A stretch of DNA of 59,063 nucleotides from positions 1 through 59,063 of the forward strand of contig JAFIEB010000064.1 of NCBI GenBank assembly GCA_020832735.1, in the 5' to 3' direction. Positions 8,072 through 18,360 of this stretch are shown here, piece by piece. This stretch comes from Oceanicaulis sp. GTDB taxonomy: Bacteria > Pseudomonadota > Alphaproteobacteria > Caulobacterales > Maricaulaceae. Made by a program: the position numbers and the translations under genes. The notes under the pieces were generated by a model, which was given only the letters and a program-made list of their open reading frames with translations, made no database searches and was not told the origin of the DNA. Position 1 is the first letter of the stretch; each line of letters begins with the position of its first letter.

Positions 8072-9169
8072 ATGGCCGGATCATCAGGAGCATCGCCGGA
8101 CGCGCGCGCTGCGGTGCTGCGAGATTTTTCCGGCACGGCCTGCGATCTCGACGGCGCCAGCATTTTCCTGACCGGCGGCACCGGCTCGTTCGGCCACCGG
8201 TTCCTGGACATCGTGACGCGCCGCTTCCGGCCGCGCGCGCTGGTGGTGTTCTCGCGCGATGAGCTCAAACAGTACGAAACCGCCCAGCGTTTCAGCCCGG
8301 AAGCCTTTCCCTATCTCAAATACGCGATCGGGGACGTGCGGGACGCCGCGCGCGTCGCTCAGGTCATGCACGGCTCGGACATCGTCATCCACGCCGCCGC
8401 GATGAAGCATGTGCCGGTGGCCGAGGCCAATCCGTTCGAGTGCGTGCAAACCAATATTCATGGCGCGGAGAATGTCGTGCGCGCCGCCATGGCGTGCGGG
8501 GCCCGCAAGGTGGTCGCCCTGTCTTCGGACAAGGCCGCCGCGCCGGTCAATCTGTATGGCGCGACCAAGCTGGCCTCGGATAAGATATTCATCGCCGCCA
8601 ACGCCCAGGGCGGCGGGACCGCGCCCCGCTTCTCCGTCGTCCGGTACGGCAATGTGGTGGGCTCGCGGGGCTCCGTGGCGCCGTTTTTCCAGAAACTGGC
8701 TGCGGACGGCGCGCGCGACCTGCCGATCACCGACCCGCGCATGACCCGGTTCTGGATCACGCTGGAGCAGGGGGTGAATTTTGTCCTGTCCGCGCTCAGC
8801 GACATGCAGGGCGGCGAGATCTTCGTGCCCAAGCTGCCCTCCATGCGCACCATTGATCTGGCCCGCGCCATCGCGCCCGGCCTGCCCCACCGCATTGTCG
8901 GGGCGCGCCCGGGCGAGAAGCTGCACGAGGTGATGATCACGCCCGACGATTCGCGCTCAACGCTGGACGCCGGCGACCGCTATGTGGTGGTGGCGCCGGG
9001 CCGGGAGCATGTGCGGCGCAGGTGGGAGGAGGCGGGCGCCGCGCCGGTGCGCGACGGCTGGTCCTACGCCTCCGACACCAATCCCGAACAGCTCGACATT
9101 CCCGGCCTGCAGGCCCTGCTGGGCCTGGCCCGCCCGGCCCTGCGCACGGCCACCGCCAAGGCGGTCTGA
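8072..9169 (+). CDS. pseB: PseB, UDP-N-acetylglucosamine 4,6-dehydratase (inverting)
   Basis: Catalyses the first step of CMP-pseudaminic acid synthesis (FlmA in Caulobacter), giving the keto-sugar used to glycosylate flagellin. The 365-residue SDR-type enzyme has the NAD(P) motif TGGTGSFGH near residue 37 and DVRDAARV..HAAAMKHVPVAE at about 90-112. The dehydratase signature is SSDKAAAPVNLYGATKLASDK, with the unusual K in place of the classical SDR Tyr-x-x-x-Lys serine/tyrosine arrangement seen in this subfamily. RBS GGCGGAG precedes the start. It is divergent from flaEY, so both may serve the same glycosylation route. The downstream Pse enzymes are not in the window. Confidence 0.9.
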   Translation: MAGSSGASPDARAAVLRDFSGTACDLDGASIFLTGGTGSFGHRFLDIVTRRFRPRALVVFSRDELKQYETAQRFSPEAFPYLKYAIGDVRDAARVAQVMHGSDIVIHAAAMKHVPVAEANPFECVQTNIHGAENVVRAAMACGARKVVALSSDKAAAPVNLYGATKLASDKIFIAANAQGGGTAPRFSVVRYGNVVGSRGSVAPFFQKLAADGARDLPITDPRMTRFWITLEQGVNFVLSALSDMQGGEIFVPKLPSMRTIDLARAIAPGLPHRIVGARPGEKLHEVMITPDDSRSTLDAGDRYVVVAPGREHVRRRWEEAGAAPVRDGWSYASDTNPEQLDIPGLQALLGLARPALRTATAKAV

Positions 9170-9258
9170 GCGCCCCTTCCCCGCCTGCCGTCCAGCAACC
9201 GTCTTGCCCGCCCGGCGCGCGGCGTTCAGCATGGCGCGCGTCAGCGGCGGAGCGGATC

Positions 9259-10494
9259 ATGGCGGACGAAATTTTCATACTGGGCGGAGCGCAGACCGAT
9301 TTCGCCCGCAACTGGGCGCGCGAGGATGCCGGCCTGTTCGAGCTGATGCAGGCCGCGCTGCTCGATGCGCTGGACGACGCCCGCATTGAGCCAGGCGCGG
9401 TGGAGACGCTCCATATCGGCAATTTCGCCGGCGAGCTGTTCGCCGGTCAGGGCATGCTGGGCGGGTTTGCGGGGCATATCCATCCCGATCTCGACGGCCT
9501 GCCCACGTCCCGCCACGAGGCCGCCTGCGCGTCAGGTTCGATGGCGATTCTGGCGGCCATGGCCGATCTGGAGGCCGGGCGCTATTCGGTCGCCGCGGTG
9601 CTGGGCGTGGAGCTGATGCGCAATGTGCCCGGACAGCGCGCGGCCGAATATCTCGGTTCGGCGGCCTGGGCGGGCGAGGAAGGCGCGGGCGCGCGCTATC
9701 TCTGGCCGGCCATGTTTTCCGATATCGCCGATGAATACGACAATCGCTACGGGCTGGACGCGTCCGTCCTCAAGGAGATTTCGCGCATCAATTTCACCAA
9801 TGCGAAGCGCAACCCCGCCGCCCAGACCCGCGGCTGGACCCTGAGCGTCGCCCATTACAGCGATGATGACGCGCTCAATCCCAGGATTGAGGGGCGCCTG
9901 CGCAAGTCCGATTGCGGTCAGGTCACCGATGGCGCGGCGGCGATCGTGCTCGCCACCCGCGCGGCGGCGGAAGACTGGGCGCGGCGCACCGGCGCGGATC
10001 TGGACAGCGTGCCGCGCATTCTGGGCTGGGGGCACACCACCGCCCGCCTGCGCCTGGCCGACAAGCTCGCCGCTTCGCGCCAGAGCGCCGAGGGCTGGAT
10101 GTTTCCCTGGATGCGCAAGGCCATGACCGACGCCTATGCGCGCGCCGGCCTGCGGGGGGCGCAAGGCGTGGACGGGTTCGAAGTGCATGACTGCTTCTCC
10201 ATCACCGAGCTGGTCGCCATCGAGCATTTCGGCCTCGCCGCGCCCGGACGCGGACGCGAGGTGGTGGAGAGCGGACAGATCGCCGCCGGCGGCGCCAGCC
10301 CGGTCAATCCGTCCGGCGGACTGATCGGGCTGGGCCATCCGGTGGGCGCCACGGGCGTGCGCATGGCGCTGGACGCCGCGCGCCAGACGTCAGGCCGCGC
10401 CGGCGATTGTCAGGTGGAGGGGGCCAGGACCTTCGCCACCTATAATGTCGGCGGCTCGGCGACCGCCAGCGTGGCGCTGGTGATCGGACGATGA
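9259..10494 (+). CDS. SCP-x type thiolase / acetyl-CoA acetyltransferase family
   Basis: A 411-residue thiolase-fold enzyme of the SCP-x/lipid-transfer subfamily, expected to act on acyl-CoA. The nucleophile cysteine is in HEAACASGSMA near residue 90, the catalytic histidine in GLIGLGHPVGATG near 358, and the VHDCFSITELVAIE motif of the SCP-x group precedes it. The C-terminal CxG cysteine of classical thiolases is replaced by TYNVGGSATAS, as usual for SCP-x types. The start at 9259 follows GGAGCGG. Its stop overlaps the next thiolase by four bases, so the pair is translationally coupled and possibly works together. Confidence 0.85.
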   Translation: MADEIFILGGAQTDFARNWAREDAGLFELMQAALLDALDDARIEPGAVETLHIGNFAGELFAGQGMLGGFAGHIHPDLDGLPTSRHEAACASGSMAILAAMADLEAGRYSVAAVLGVELMRNVPGQRAAEYLGSAAWAGEEGAGARYLWPAMFSDIADEYDNRYGLDASVLKEISRINFTNAKRNPAAQTRGWTLSVAHYSDDDALNPRIEGRLRKSDCGQVTDGAAAIVLATRAAAEDWARRTGADLDSVPRILGWGHTTARLRLADKLAASRQSAEGWMFPWMRKAMTDAYARAGLRGAQGVDGFEVHDCFSITELVAIEHFGLAAPGRGREVVESGQIAAGGASPVNPSGGLIGLGHPVGATGVRMALDAARQTSGRAGDCQVEGARTFATYNVGGSATASVALVIGR

Positions 10495-11723
10495 AGCTCA
10501 CGGACGCGTATGTCTATGACGCGGTGCGCACCCCGCGCGGCAAGGGCTTGCCCGGCGGCGCGCTGGCGGGGCTGGCGCCCCATGATCTCACCGGCCAGCT
10601 GATCGCGGCGCTGAAAGCCCGGCAGGGCGAAGACGCGGTTTCGGGCGCCAGCGCGCTCATGCTCGGCTGCGTCGGCCAGACCGGGGCGCAGGGCGGGCAT
10701 ATCGCGCTGGTCTCGCGCCTGGCCGCGGGCCTGCCCCATGCGATGAGCGCCCTCACCCTCAACAATTTCTGCGCCGCGGGCCTCACCGCCGCGGGCCTGG
10801 CCGCCCAGCGCGCCAGCGCGGGCGAGCCCGGCCTGATGCTGGCGGGCGGGGTGGAGATGATGAGCCGCGTGCCCTTCATGGGCGACCAGGCGGACTATTA
10901 CTGCGACCGCGATCTGGCCCGCGCCCTGCGCTATGTGCCGGTGGCGCTGGCCGCCGATCTTCTGGCCACCCGGTTTGATCTTGACCGCGAGGCGCTGGAG
11001 GCCGAGGTGCTGGCCTCCCACCAGCGCGCCCACGCCGCCTGGGAGACGGGCCGGTACGGGGCGAGCGTGGTCCCTGTGACGGCGCGCGACGGGTCTGTTG
11101 CGCTGGCGCGCGACGAGTTGATCCGCGCCAACATGACGCCAGAACGCCTGGCCGCCCTGCCCCCGGCCTTCGCCGAAGCGGGCGCGGCGGGCGCCGATGC
11201 GGTGATGCTGGCGGTGAGGCCGGAGCTCAAGGCCGTCAACCACGTCCATTCCATCGCCGCCTGTCCGGGCATGGCCGACGGCGCGGCGCTGGCCCTGATC
11301 GGCGCGCGCGATGCGGGCGCGCGGGCCGGGCTGAAACCCCTGGCGCGCATCCTGGCCCATGTGGAGGCCGCCGGCGATCCGGTCGACCAGCTCACCGCCG
11401 GGTTCGCCGCCATGGACCGGCTGCTGGCCGGGACCGGGCTGACGCTCGGCGATATCGACCGGATCGAGTTCATGGAGGCGTTCGCCGCCGTGCCCGCCCT
11501 GTTCCGGCGCGAACGCGCCCCGGATCCCGGCCGGGTCAACGTCAATGGCGGACATCTGGCCATGGGCCATCCCATGGGCGCGTCTGGCGCCATCCTGTTG
11601 ACCACGCTGGTTCATGAGCTGGCACGGTGCGGCGGCGCGCTGGGCCTGGTGGTGGTCCATGGCGGCTCGGGCGTGGGCGCGGCGATGCTGGTGGAACAGG
11701 TCCAGACCGGCGAAATTGCGTAA
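10491..11723 (+). CDS. Divergent thiolase family protein
   Basis: A 410-residue thiolase-fold protein. The nucleophile cysteine is present (LNNFCAAGLTAAGLA near residue 90), as is the GHPMGASG histidine motif near 361. Two other catalytic motifs are altered: the NEAFA asparagine is replaced (FMEAFAAVPAL), and the C-terminal CxGxG cysteine is replaced (VVHGGSGVGAAM). The reaction may therefore differ from ordinary thiolysis. It overlaps the upstream SCP-x type thiolase by four bases. No dehydrogenase or hydratase of a beta-oxidation operon lies nearby, so the pathway is unknown. Confidence 0.8.
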   Translation: MKLTDAYVYDAVRTPRGKGLPGGALAGLAPHDLTGQLIAALKARQGEDAVSGASALMLGCVGQTGAQGGHIALVSRLAAGLPHAMSALTLNNFCAAGLTAAGLAAQRASAGEPGLMLAGGVEMMSRVPFMGDQADYYCDRDLARALRYVPVALAADLLATRFDLDREALEAEVLASHQRAHAAWETGRYGASVVPVTARDGSVALARDELIRANMTPERLAALPPAFAEAGAAGADAVMLAVRPELKAVNHVHSIAACPGMADGAALALIGARDAGARAGLKPLARILAHVEAAGDPVDQLTAGFAAMDRLLAGTGLTLGDIDRIEFMEAFAAVPALFRRERAPDPGRVNVNGGHLAMGHPMGASGAILLTTLVHELARCGGALGLVVVHGGSGVGAAMLVEQVQTGEIA

Positions 11724-11769
11724 TTCCCGTTCCAAGACGGTTGAGAATTTGTTAACCATGCTCCCTGCA

Positions 11770-11788
11770 GCGGCGCATCAAGCGCCGC
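11770..11788. other. Intergenic hairpin without T-tract
   Basis: GCGGCGC and GCGCCGC arms around a five-base ATCAA loop, 25 bp before the next start codon. There is no T-run, so it is a possible 5' UTR stem or weak transcription stop, not a standard terminator. Confidence 0.4.
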
Positions 11789-11812
11789 GCTGTCAAACGG
11801 GAGTTTGAACTG

Positions 11813-12130
11813 ATGATTTCGACTGTCCTTGCCTCCATCATGCTCGCCAGCGCCAATCCGGCCGTGGACGCGCTGACCGAAAACGCGCTGCAGGTCGATA
11901 CCGGCACGCTGACCTATATCGTCTTCTTCGAGGCTGACGGCACCTACACCACCAGCGTGGGCTCCGGCGGCACGTGGGAGATCAATGAGGACGGCGAGTT
12001 CTGCGTCTCCAGCGCTGTCGGCGACGCCAATTGCCAGCCGCTCATGGACGGCATGTCGGTGGGCGACAGCTGGGAAGGTGAAAACGCCGCGGGCGAACCG
12101 GTGACCTTCACCCTGGTCGCGCGCGACTAG
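11813..12130 (+). CDS. Small secreted hypothetical protein
   Basis: A 105-residue acidic protein with a short hydrophobic N-terminus (ISTVLASIMLASANPA) that could be a signal peptide. The mature part resembles a small beta-sandwich: YIVFFEADGTYTTSVGSGG, GTWEINEDGEFCVSS and WEGENAAGEPVTFTL, with two cysteines that could form a disulfide. Similar short periplasmic proteins are common in Caulobacter relatives, but I do not recognise a function. A GGGAG precedes the start, and a strong terminator follows, so it is probably monocistronic. Confidence 0.65.
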   Translation: MISTVLASIMLASANPAVDALTENALQVDTGTLTYIVFFEADGTYTTSVGSGGTWEINEDGEFCVSSAVGDANCQPLMDGMSVGDSWEGENAAGEPVTFTLVARD

Positions 12131-12157
12131 GGTTCGCGTATTCCGTTATGGACGAGG

Positions 12158-12187
12158 AACCCCGCCGGTTATGCCGGCGGGGTTTTT
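12158..12187 (+). terminator. Rho-independent terminator
   Basis: An 11-bp perfect GC-rich stem (AACCCCGCCGG / CCGGCGGGGTT) with a five-base loop, followed by a T-run. It ends transcription of the small secreted protein and also separates it from the convergent hut operon. Confidence 0.9.
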
Positions 12188-12205
12188 CGTTTCAGGCGGC
12201 GCGCC

Positions 12206-13731
12206 TTACAGCTCCAATTCCGCCGCCTCGCCCAGCGCGCCGTCCAGCACTGCGTCCGTCAGGGCGGCGAGGTCGGTGGCCATATAACGGTCGGCGTCGA
12301 GATGCGCAGCCCGCGCCCGGATCGCGGCGTGGAGAGCTTCCAGCGGGGCGCTGGCGGTCAGCGGACGGCGGAAATCCAGGCCCTGCGCGGCGCACAATAG
12401 TTCAATGGCGATGATGGAGGCGGCGTTGCGCGCCACCTGGCCGGCCTTGCGGGCGGCGCCGGTGGCCATGGACACATGGTCTTCCTGATTGGCCGAAGTG
12501 GGCACCGAGTCCACGCTCGCCGGGAAAGCCAGGGAGCGGTTTTCCGCCACCAGGGCGGCGGCTGTCACCTGGGCGATCATGAAGCCGGAATTGAGCCCGC
12601 CATCGCGCACCAGAAAGGCGGGAAGCCCGCTCATCTTGGGGTCCACCAGCACGGCGGTGCGCCGCTCGCTCAGCGATCCCGCCTCGCACATGGCCATGGT
12701 GATCTGGTCGGCGGCGAAGGCCACGGGCTCGGCGTGGAAATTGCCGCCCGATACGGCTTCGTCCGTATCGGGAAAGATCACCGGATTATCATTCACGCCA
12801 TTGGCTTCGATAACCAGCGTGCGCGCGCTCTGGGTCAGCAATTCCAGCACAGCGCCCATCACCTGGGGCTGGCAGCGGAAGGAGTAGGGGTCCTGCACCC
12901 GGTCGCAGGCGGCGTGGGCGTCCCTGATCTGTCCGCCCTCCAATAAATCGCGCAGGCGCTCCGCCACTTTGATCTGCCCGGGCTGGCCGCGCACCGTGTG
13001 CAGGCGCGCCTCGAACGGGGCGTGGGAGCCCATCAGCGCTTCGACCGACAGGGCGCCGGCGGCGAGCGCCGCGCCCGTCACCTGCTCGGCGGCGAACAGC
13101 GCGTCCAGCGCCAGCGCCGTGCTCACCTCGGTGCCGTTAATCAGGGCGAGGCCTTCCTTGGGGCCCAGCACCAGCGTCTCCAGCCCCGCGCGCGCCAGCG
13201 CTTCACCGCCGGGCAGGCGCGCGCCGTCAAACACCGCCTCGCCCTCTCCGATGAGGAGACAGGCGAGATGGGCCAGCGGCGCCAGATCGCCCGATGCGCC
13301 GACCGAGCCTTGCGCCGGGATGACCGGCAGGCAGCCATGCCGGGTAAAGTCGAGCAGGCGCTCGATCACGGCGCGGCGCACGCCCGAATGCCCGCGCGCC
13401 AGGGAGACGGCTTTCAGTGCGATCATCAGGCGCACCACGGGGCGCTCCAGATCCGGGCCGACGCCGCAGGCGTGGGACAGAATGAGATTGCGCTGCAGCG
13501 TCTCCAGTTTGTCATCGCTGATGCAGGTCTGGGCCAGCAGGCCGAAGCCGGTATTAACTCCGTATACGGTGCGTCCGCTCTCCACAATGCGGCGCACGCT
13601 GGCGGCGGCCGCCTCCACGCCGGGCCAGGCGGACGCGTCGAGGTCAAACGCCGCGCCGGCATGGATGGCGCGCAGGTCCGCCAGCGTCACGGCGCCGGGG
13701 GTGAGGGTGACGGGCTTAAGTGAAGCGGCCA

Positions 13732-13732
<1 letters not shown>
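12206..13732 (-). CDS. hutH: HutH, histidine ammonia-lyase
   Basis: First step of histidine catabolism, L-histidine to urocanate plus ammonia. The 508-residue enzyme carries the autocatalytic MIO motif Ala-Ser-Gly in GSVGASGDLAPLAHLA near residue 145, the YGVNTGFGLLA substrate loop near 59, and QEDHVSMATGAARK near 413. Length is normal. It is the last gene of the minus-strand hut operon; its start shares one base with the hutU stop (TGATG). Confidence 0.97.
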
Positions 13733-15395
<1,663 letters not shown>

Positions 15396-15399
<4 letters not shown>

Positions 15400-16124
15400 G
15401 AGACGTCTCCTTCAGGCGGGCGGGCAGGATGGCCGGTCAGCTCGTAGCGGTCGCCGGCATAGGTCAGGCGCGCCACCGACGCGATGCGCCCGCCAGACCA
15501 GGTGCGGCGGCGGATTTCCAGGCACGCCGCGCCCGGCGCCAGATACAGCCGGCGCGCCAGCGCGGCGTCCGCGTTCACCGCGCGCACCACATGCTCCACG
15601 TCCTGCAGCGGGGCCGCCTGCATCAGAAAGGCGTAGGTGGTGACGCGTGAAAAATCCGCCGTGTCCGCGCCGGGCGCCACATCGGGATCAATCAGCCGGT
15701 CCTCGATCAGAAGCGGCGTCTCGCCGCGCCAGTGGCGGATCACCACATGGACCAGATGCGCGCCGGGCGGCGCGTCGAACTGGGCCGCCTCCTGCGCCCC
15801 GGCGGGCGCGAGCGCGTGGGCGAGCACCTCCTTGCGGTGGGGGGCGCCTGCATCGGCCAGCTCCTCGGCGATATCGCGCAAGGCCAGCAGAGCACCCTCG
15901 GCGCGCGGCTGGGCGACAAAACTGCCCGAGCCCGCCCGCCGGGTGATCACGCCGTCATCGCGCAGCTCGTTGAGCGCCCGGTTCGCGGTCATGCGCGCCA
16001 CGCCCAGCGCGCGCACCAGCTCGGCCTCCGACGGCGCGCGCTGTCCCGGCTTGAGATCACCCGAGGCGATGCGGTCGAGCACGTATTGCTTGACCTGCTG
16101 GTAGAGTGGAGCGGGCGCGCTCAT
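15396..16124 (-). CDS. hutC: HutC, GntR-family repressor of histidine utilisation
   Basis: Transcription factor that represses hut genes and is released by urocanate. The 242-residue protein has an N-terminal GntR winged helix ([19 protein letters not shown], then [20 protein letters not shown] at about 38-57) and a C-terminal UTRA ligand-binding domain ([17 protein letters not shown]...[20 protein letters not shown]). It is encoded inside the operon it would control, overlapping hutI and hutU by four bases each. This predicts autoregulation through the operator upstream of hutI. Confidence 0.93.
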
Positions 16125-17344
16125 GCTGGCGCCTCCTGGCCAGCGATGATCAGACGCTCCGGGCCCGGATGACCGATCCAGTAGACGATCTCGGCAGGCC
16201 GGCTCACCTCCCAGACGGCGAGGTCGGCGGCGAGGCCTTCGCGCAGGACGCCGGTTTCATCGGCCACGCCCATCGCCCGCGCGCCCTCGCGCGTCATGCC
16301 CGCCAGCGCTTCAGCCGGGGTCAGGCCGAACAGGATGCAGGCCATGTTCATGGCCAGCACCGGCGAGACCAGCGGCGAGGAGCCCGGATTGAGATCGGTG
16401 GCCACCGCCATCGGCACGTTCAGCGAGCGCAACAGCTCCACCGGCGGGCGCCGGGTTTCCTTCAGGGCGTAGAAGGCGCCGGGCAGCAGCACTGCAGCGG
16501 TCCCTGCTTCCGCCATGGCCCGCGCGCCGGCTTCGGAGAGATATTCCAGATGATCCGCCGACAGGGCGCCATAACGCGCAGCCAGCGCCGCCCCGCCCTG
16601 ATCGGACAATTGCTCTGCATGCAGACGAACGGGCAAGCCAAGACGGGCCGCCGCCTCGAACAGGGTTTGCGTCTCCGCGGCCGTGAACCCGATGGTTTCG
16701 CAGAACGCATCCACCGCATCCACCAGCCCTTCGGCGTGCAGGGCGGGCAGCACCTCGTGCGCCATCAGATGCACATAAGCCTCGCGCCGGCCTTCGTATT
16801 CAGGCGGCAAGGCGTGCAGGCCCAGGAAGGTCCGCCTGACCCGCACGCCTGCGCGCCGGGCCGCCTCGCCGGCCGCGATCAGCATGGCGCGCTCACTGTC
16901 AGGATCGAGCCCGTAGCCGGATTTGATCTCCACGCTCGCAGCCCCGCCGCGCATCAACAGGCGGATGCGCGCCTCGGCGGCCGCGGTCAGCGTCTCAATG
17001 CTGGCGGCGCGCGTGGCGGTCATGGTGGCGCGAATGCCGCCTCCGGCGCGCGCGATCGCCTCATAGCTCGCCCCCGACAGGCGCTGCTCGAACTCGCCCG
17101 ACCGGTCTCCGGCGAACACCAGATGGGTGTGGCAATCGACCAGAGCCGGCGTGACCCAGCGCCCGGCGAGATCGGCGCGCTGCGCCCCTTCAGCCCTGGC
17201 GGCGGGCAGATCGGCCATCGGACCGATCCAGTCGATCCGCCCCTGACGGCACACAATGGCGGCGTCCTCAACCGCGCCCCAGACGCCGGTACGGGCCGGG
17301 TCCATCGTGGCGGCGCAGCAATTGTGAAACAGGGTGAAGGTCAT
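16121..17344 (-). CDS. hutI: HutI, imidazolonepropionase
   Basis: Hydrolyses imidazolonepropionate to N-formimino-L-glutamate. The 407-residue amidohydrolase has the metal-binding HTH of DCHTHLVFAGDRSGEFEQR near residue 68, a further histidine in RLHAEQLSDQGGA, and the late aspartate in MAVATDLNPGSSP near 315. I chose the ATG at 17344; a TTG three codons upstream overlaps the operator. It is the first gene of the hut operon, divergent from hutG. Confidence 0.95.
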   Translation of the reverse strand: MTFTLFHNCCAATMDPARTGVWGAVEDAAIVCRQGRIDWIGPMADLPAARAEGAQRADLAGRWVTPALVDCHTHLVFAGDRSGEFEQRLSGASYEAIARAGGGIRATMTATRAASIETLTAAAEARIRLLMRGGAASVEIKSGYGLDPDSERAMLIAAGEAARRAGVRVRRTFLGLHALPPEYEGRREAYVHLMAHEVLPALHAEGLVDAVDAFCETIGFTAAETQTLFEAAARLGLPVRLHAEQLSDQGGAALAARYGALSADHLEYLSEAGARAMAEAGTAAVLLPGAFYALKETRRPPVELLRSLNVPMAVATDLNPGSSPLVSPVLAMNMACILFGLTPAEALAGMTREGARAMGVADETGVLREGLAADLAVWEVSRPAEIVYWIGHPGPERLIIAGQEAPA

Positions 17345-17355
17345 GGGCGCCAACT

Positions 17356-17365
17356 TGTCTATACA
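17356..17365. promoter_or_regulatory. HutC-like operator between hutI and hutG
   Basis: TGTCTATACA fits the TGT-N-TA-N-ACA palindromic core recognised by HutC/UTRA regulators (TGTATATACA-type). It lies 12 bp upstream of the hutI start, in the only intergenic gap of the divergent hut cluster, so it could control both directions. Confidence 0.65.
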
Positions 17366-17426
17366 GCTTCAGCCTGCTACGAATGGAGACAGAAATCCAC
17401 CCCTTTGGCATGCGCCGGAGATCCTC

Positions 17427-18341
17427 ATGTCCGCAGACGCGCCTCAGTCAGAATGCCGGGGCTGGCGCTCGGCGGCTGATCTTCTCGGCGATCACCCCGG
17501 CGCGCGCGCCGCTGTTCTGGGCGCGCCCCTGGCCGAAGGCTCGCTGACGCCCGGGCGCTGCGATCTGGCGCCGGGGGTCATTCGCGAGACGCTCAAACGG
17601 TTTTCCGTCTATGACCTGGAAACCGGAACGGATCTCGCCGCGCTGGCCGTCCATGATGCGGGCGACATCAATCTCAAATGCGTGCGCCCGTCCGAGGCTT
17701 TCGCCCCGGTGCGCGACGCGGCCGCCGCGCTGGCTGCACGCCATGATCTGGTGCTGCTGCTGGGCGGCAATAACGCCGTCACCCGCCCCGGCGTGCATGC
17801 GCTGGGCGGCCTCTCACGCACCGGCCTGATTACGCTGGACGCCCATTTTGACCTGCGCGACACCGATTGCGGCCTGGTCAACGGCAATCCGGTGCGCGCC
17901 CTGCTCGAAGACGGATTGCCCGGCGCCCATATCGTCCAGATCGGCCTGGCGCCCTTCGCCAATACGCGGCGCATGCACGAGACCGCGCAAGGCGCCGGCA
18001 TCACCGTCAGCACGATGAGCCAGGTGCGGGCGCGCGGCGTCACGGCGGTGGTGAGCGAGGCGCTGGAGCAGCTCTCGGCGCGCTGCGACGTGATCATGGC
18101 GGATTTCGATATCGACGTGATCGACCGGGCCCAATGTCCCGGCGCGCCCGGCGCCCGGCCCGGCGGCATGGCGGTGAACGACTTCTTCGCCGCCGCCCGC
18201 CTGATCGCCGCCCACCCGAAAGTGCGCCTGGCCGACCTGACCGAGTTCGACCCGTCTCTGGACGTGTCCTCGATCACCGCCCTCACCGCCGGGCGCTGGG
18301 TGTGTGAAATGCTCGCCGGGCTCAACGCCCGCCCCGCCTGA
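17427..18341 (+). CDS. hutG: HutG-like formimidoylglutamase, arginase family
   Basis: Expected to hydrolyse N-formiminoglutamate to glutamate and formamide, finishing the hut pathway. The 304-residue protein has the ureohydrolase fold with the manganese motifs DAHFD near residue 145 and DFDIDVID near 230. The first metal motif, normally GG(D/N)HS, reads GGNNAVTRPG near 115, with asparagine in place of the metal-ligand histidine. Function is therefore assigned from context as much as from motifs; a deviant metal centre is possible. The start at 17427 is the first ATG after the operator region in a good family alignment. It is divergent from hutI. Confidence 0.82.
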   Translation: MSADAPQSECRGWRSAADLLGDHPGARAAVLGAPLAEGSLTPGRCDLAPGVIRETLKRFSVYDLETGTDLAALAVHDAGDINLKCVRPSEAFAPVRDAAAALAARHDLVLLLGGNNAVTRPGVHALGGLSRTGLITLDAHFDLRDTDCGLVNGNPVRALLEDGLPGAHIVQIGLAPFANTRRMHETAQGAGITVSTMSQVRARGVTAVVSEALEQLSARCDVIMADFDIDVIDRAQCPGAPGARPGGMAVNDFFAAARLIAAHPKVRLADLTEFDPSLDVSSITALTAGRWVCEMLAGLNARPA

Positions 18342-18360
18342 AGCGGGACGGGCGCGGCGC

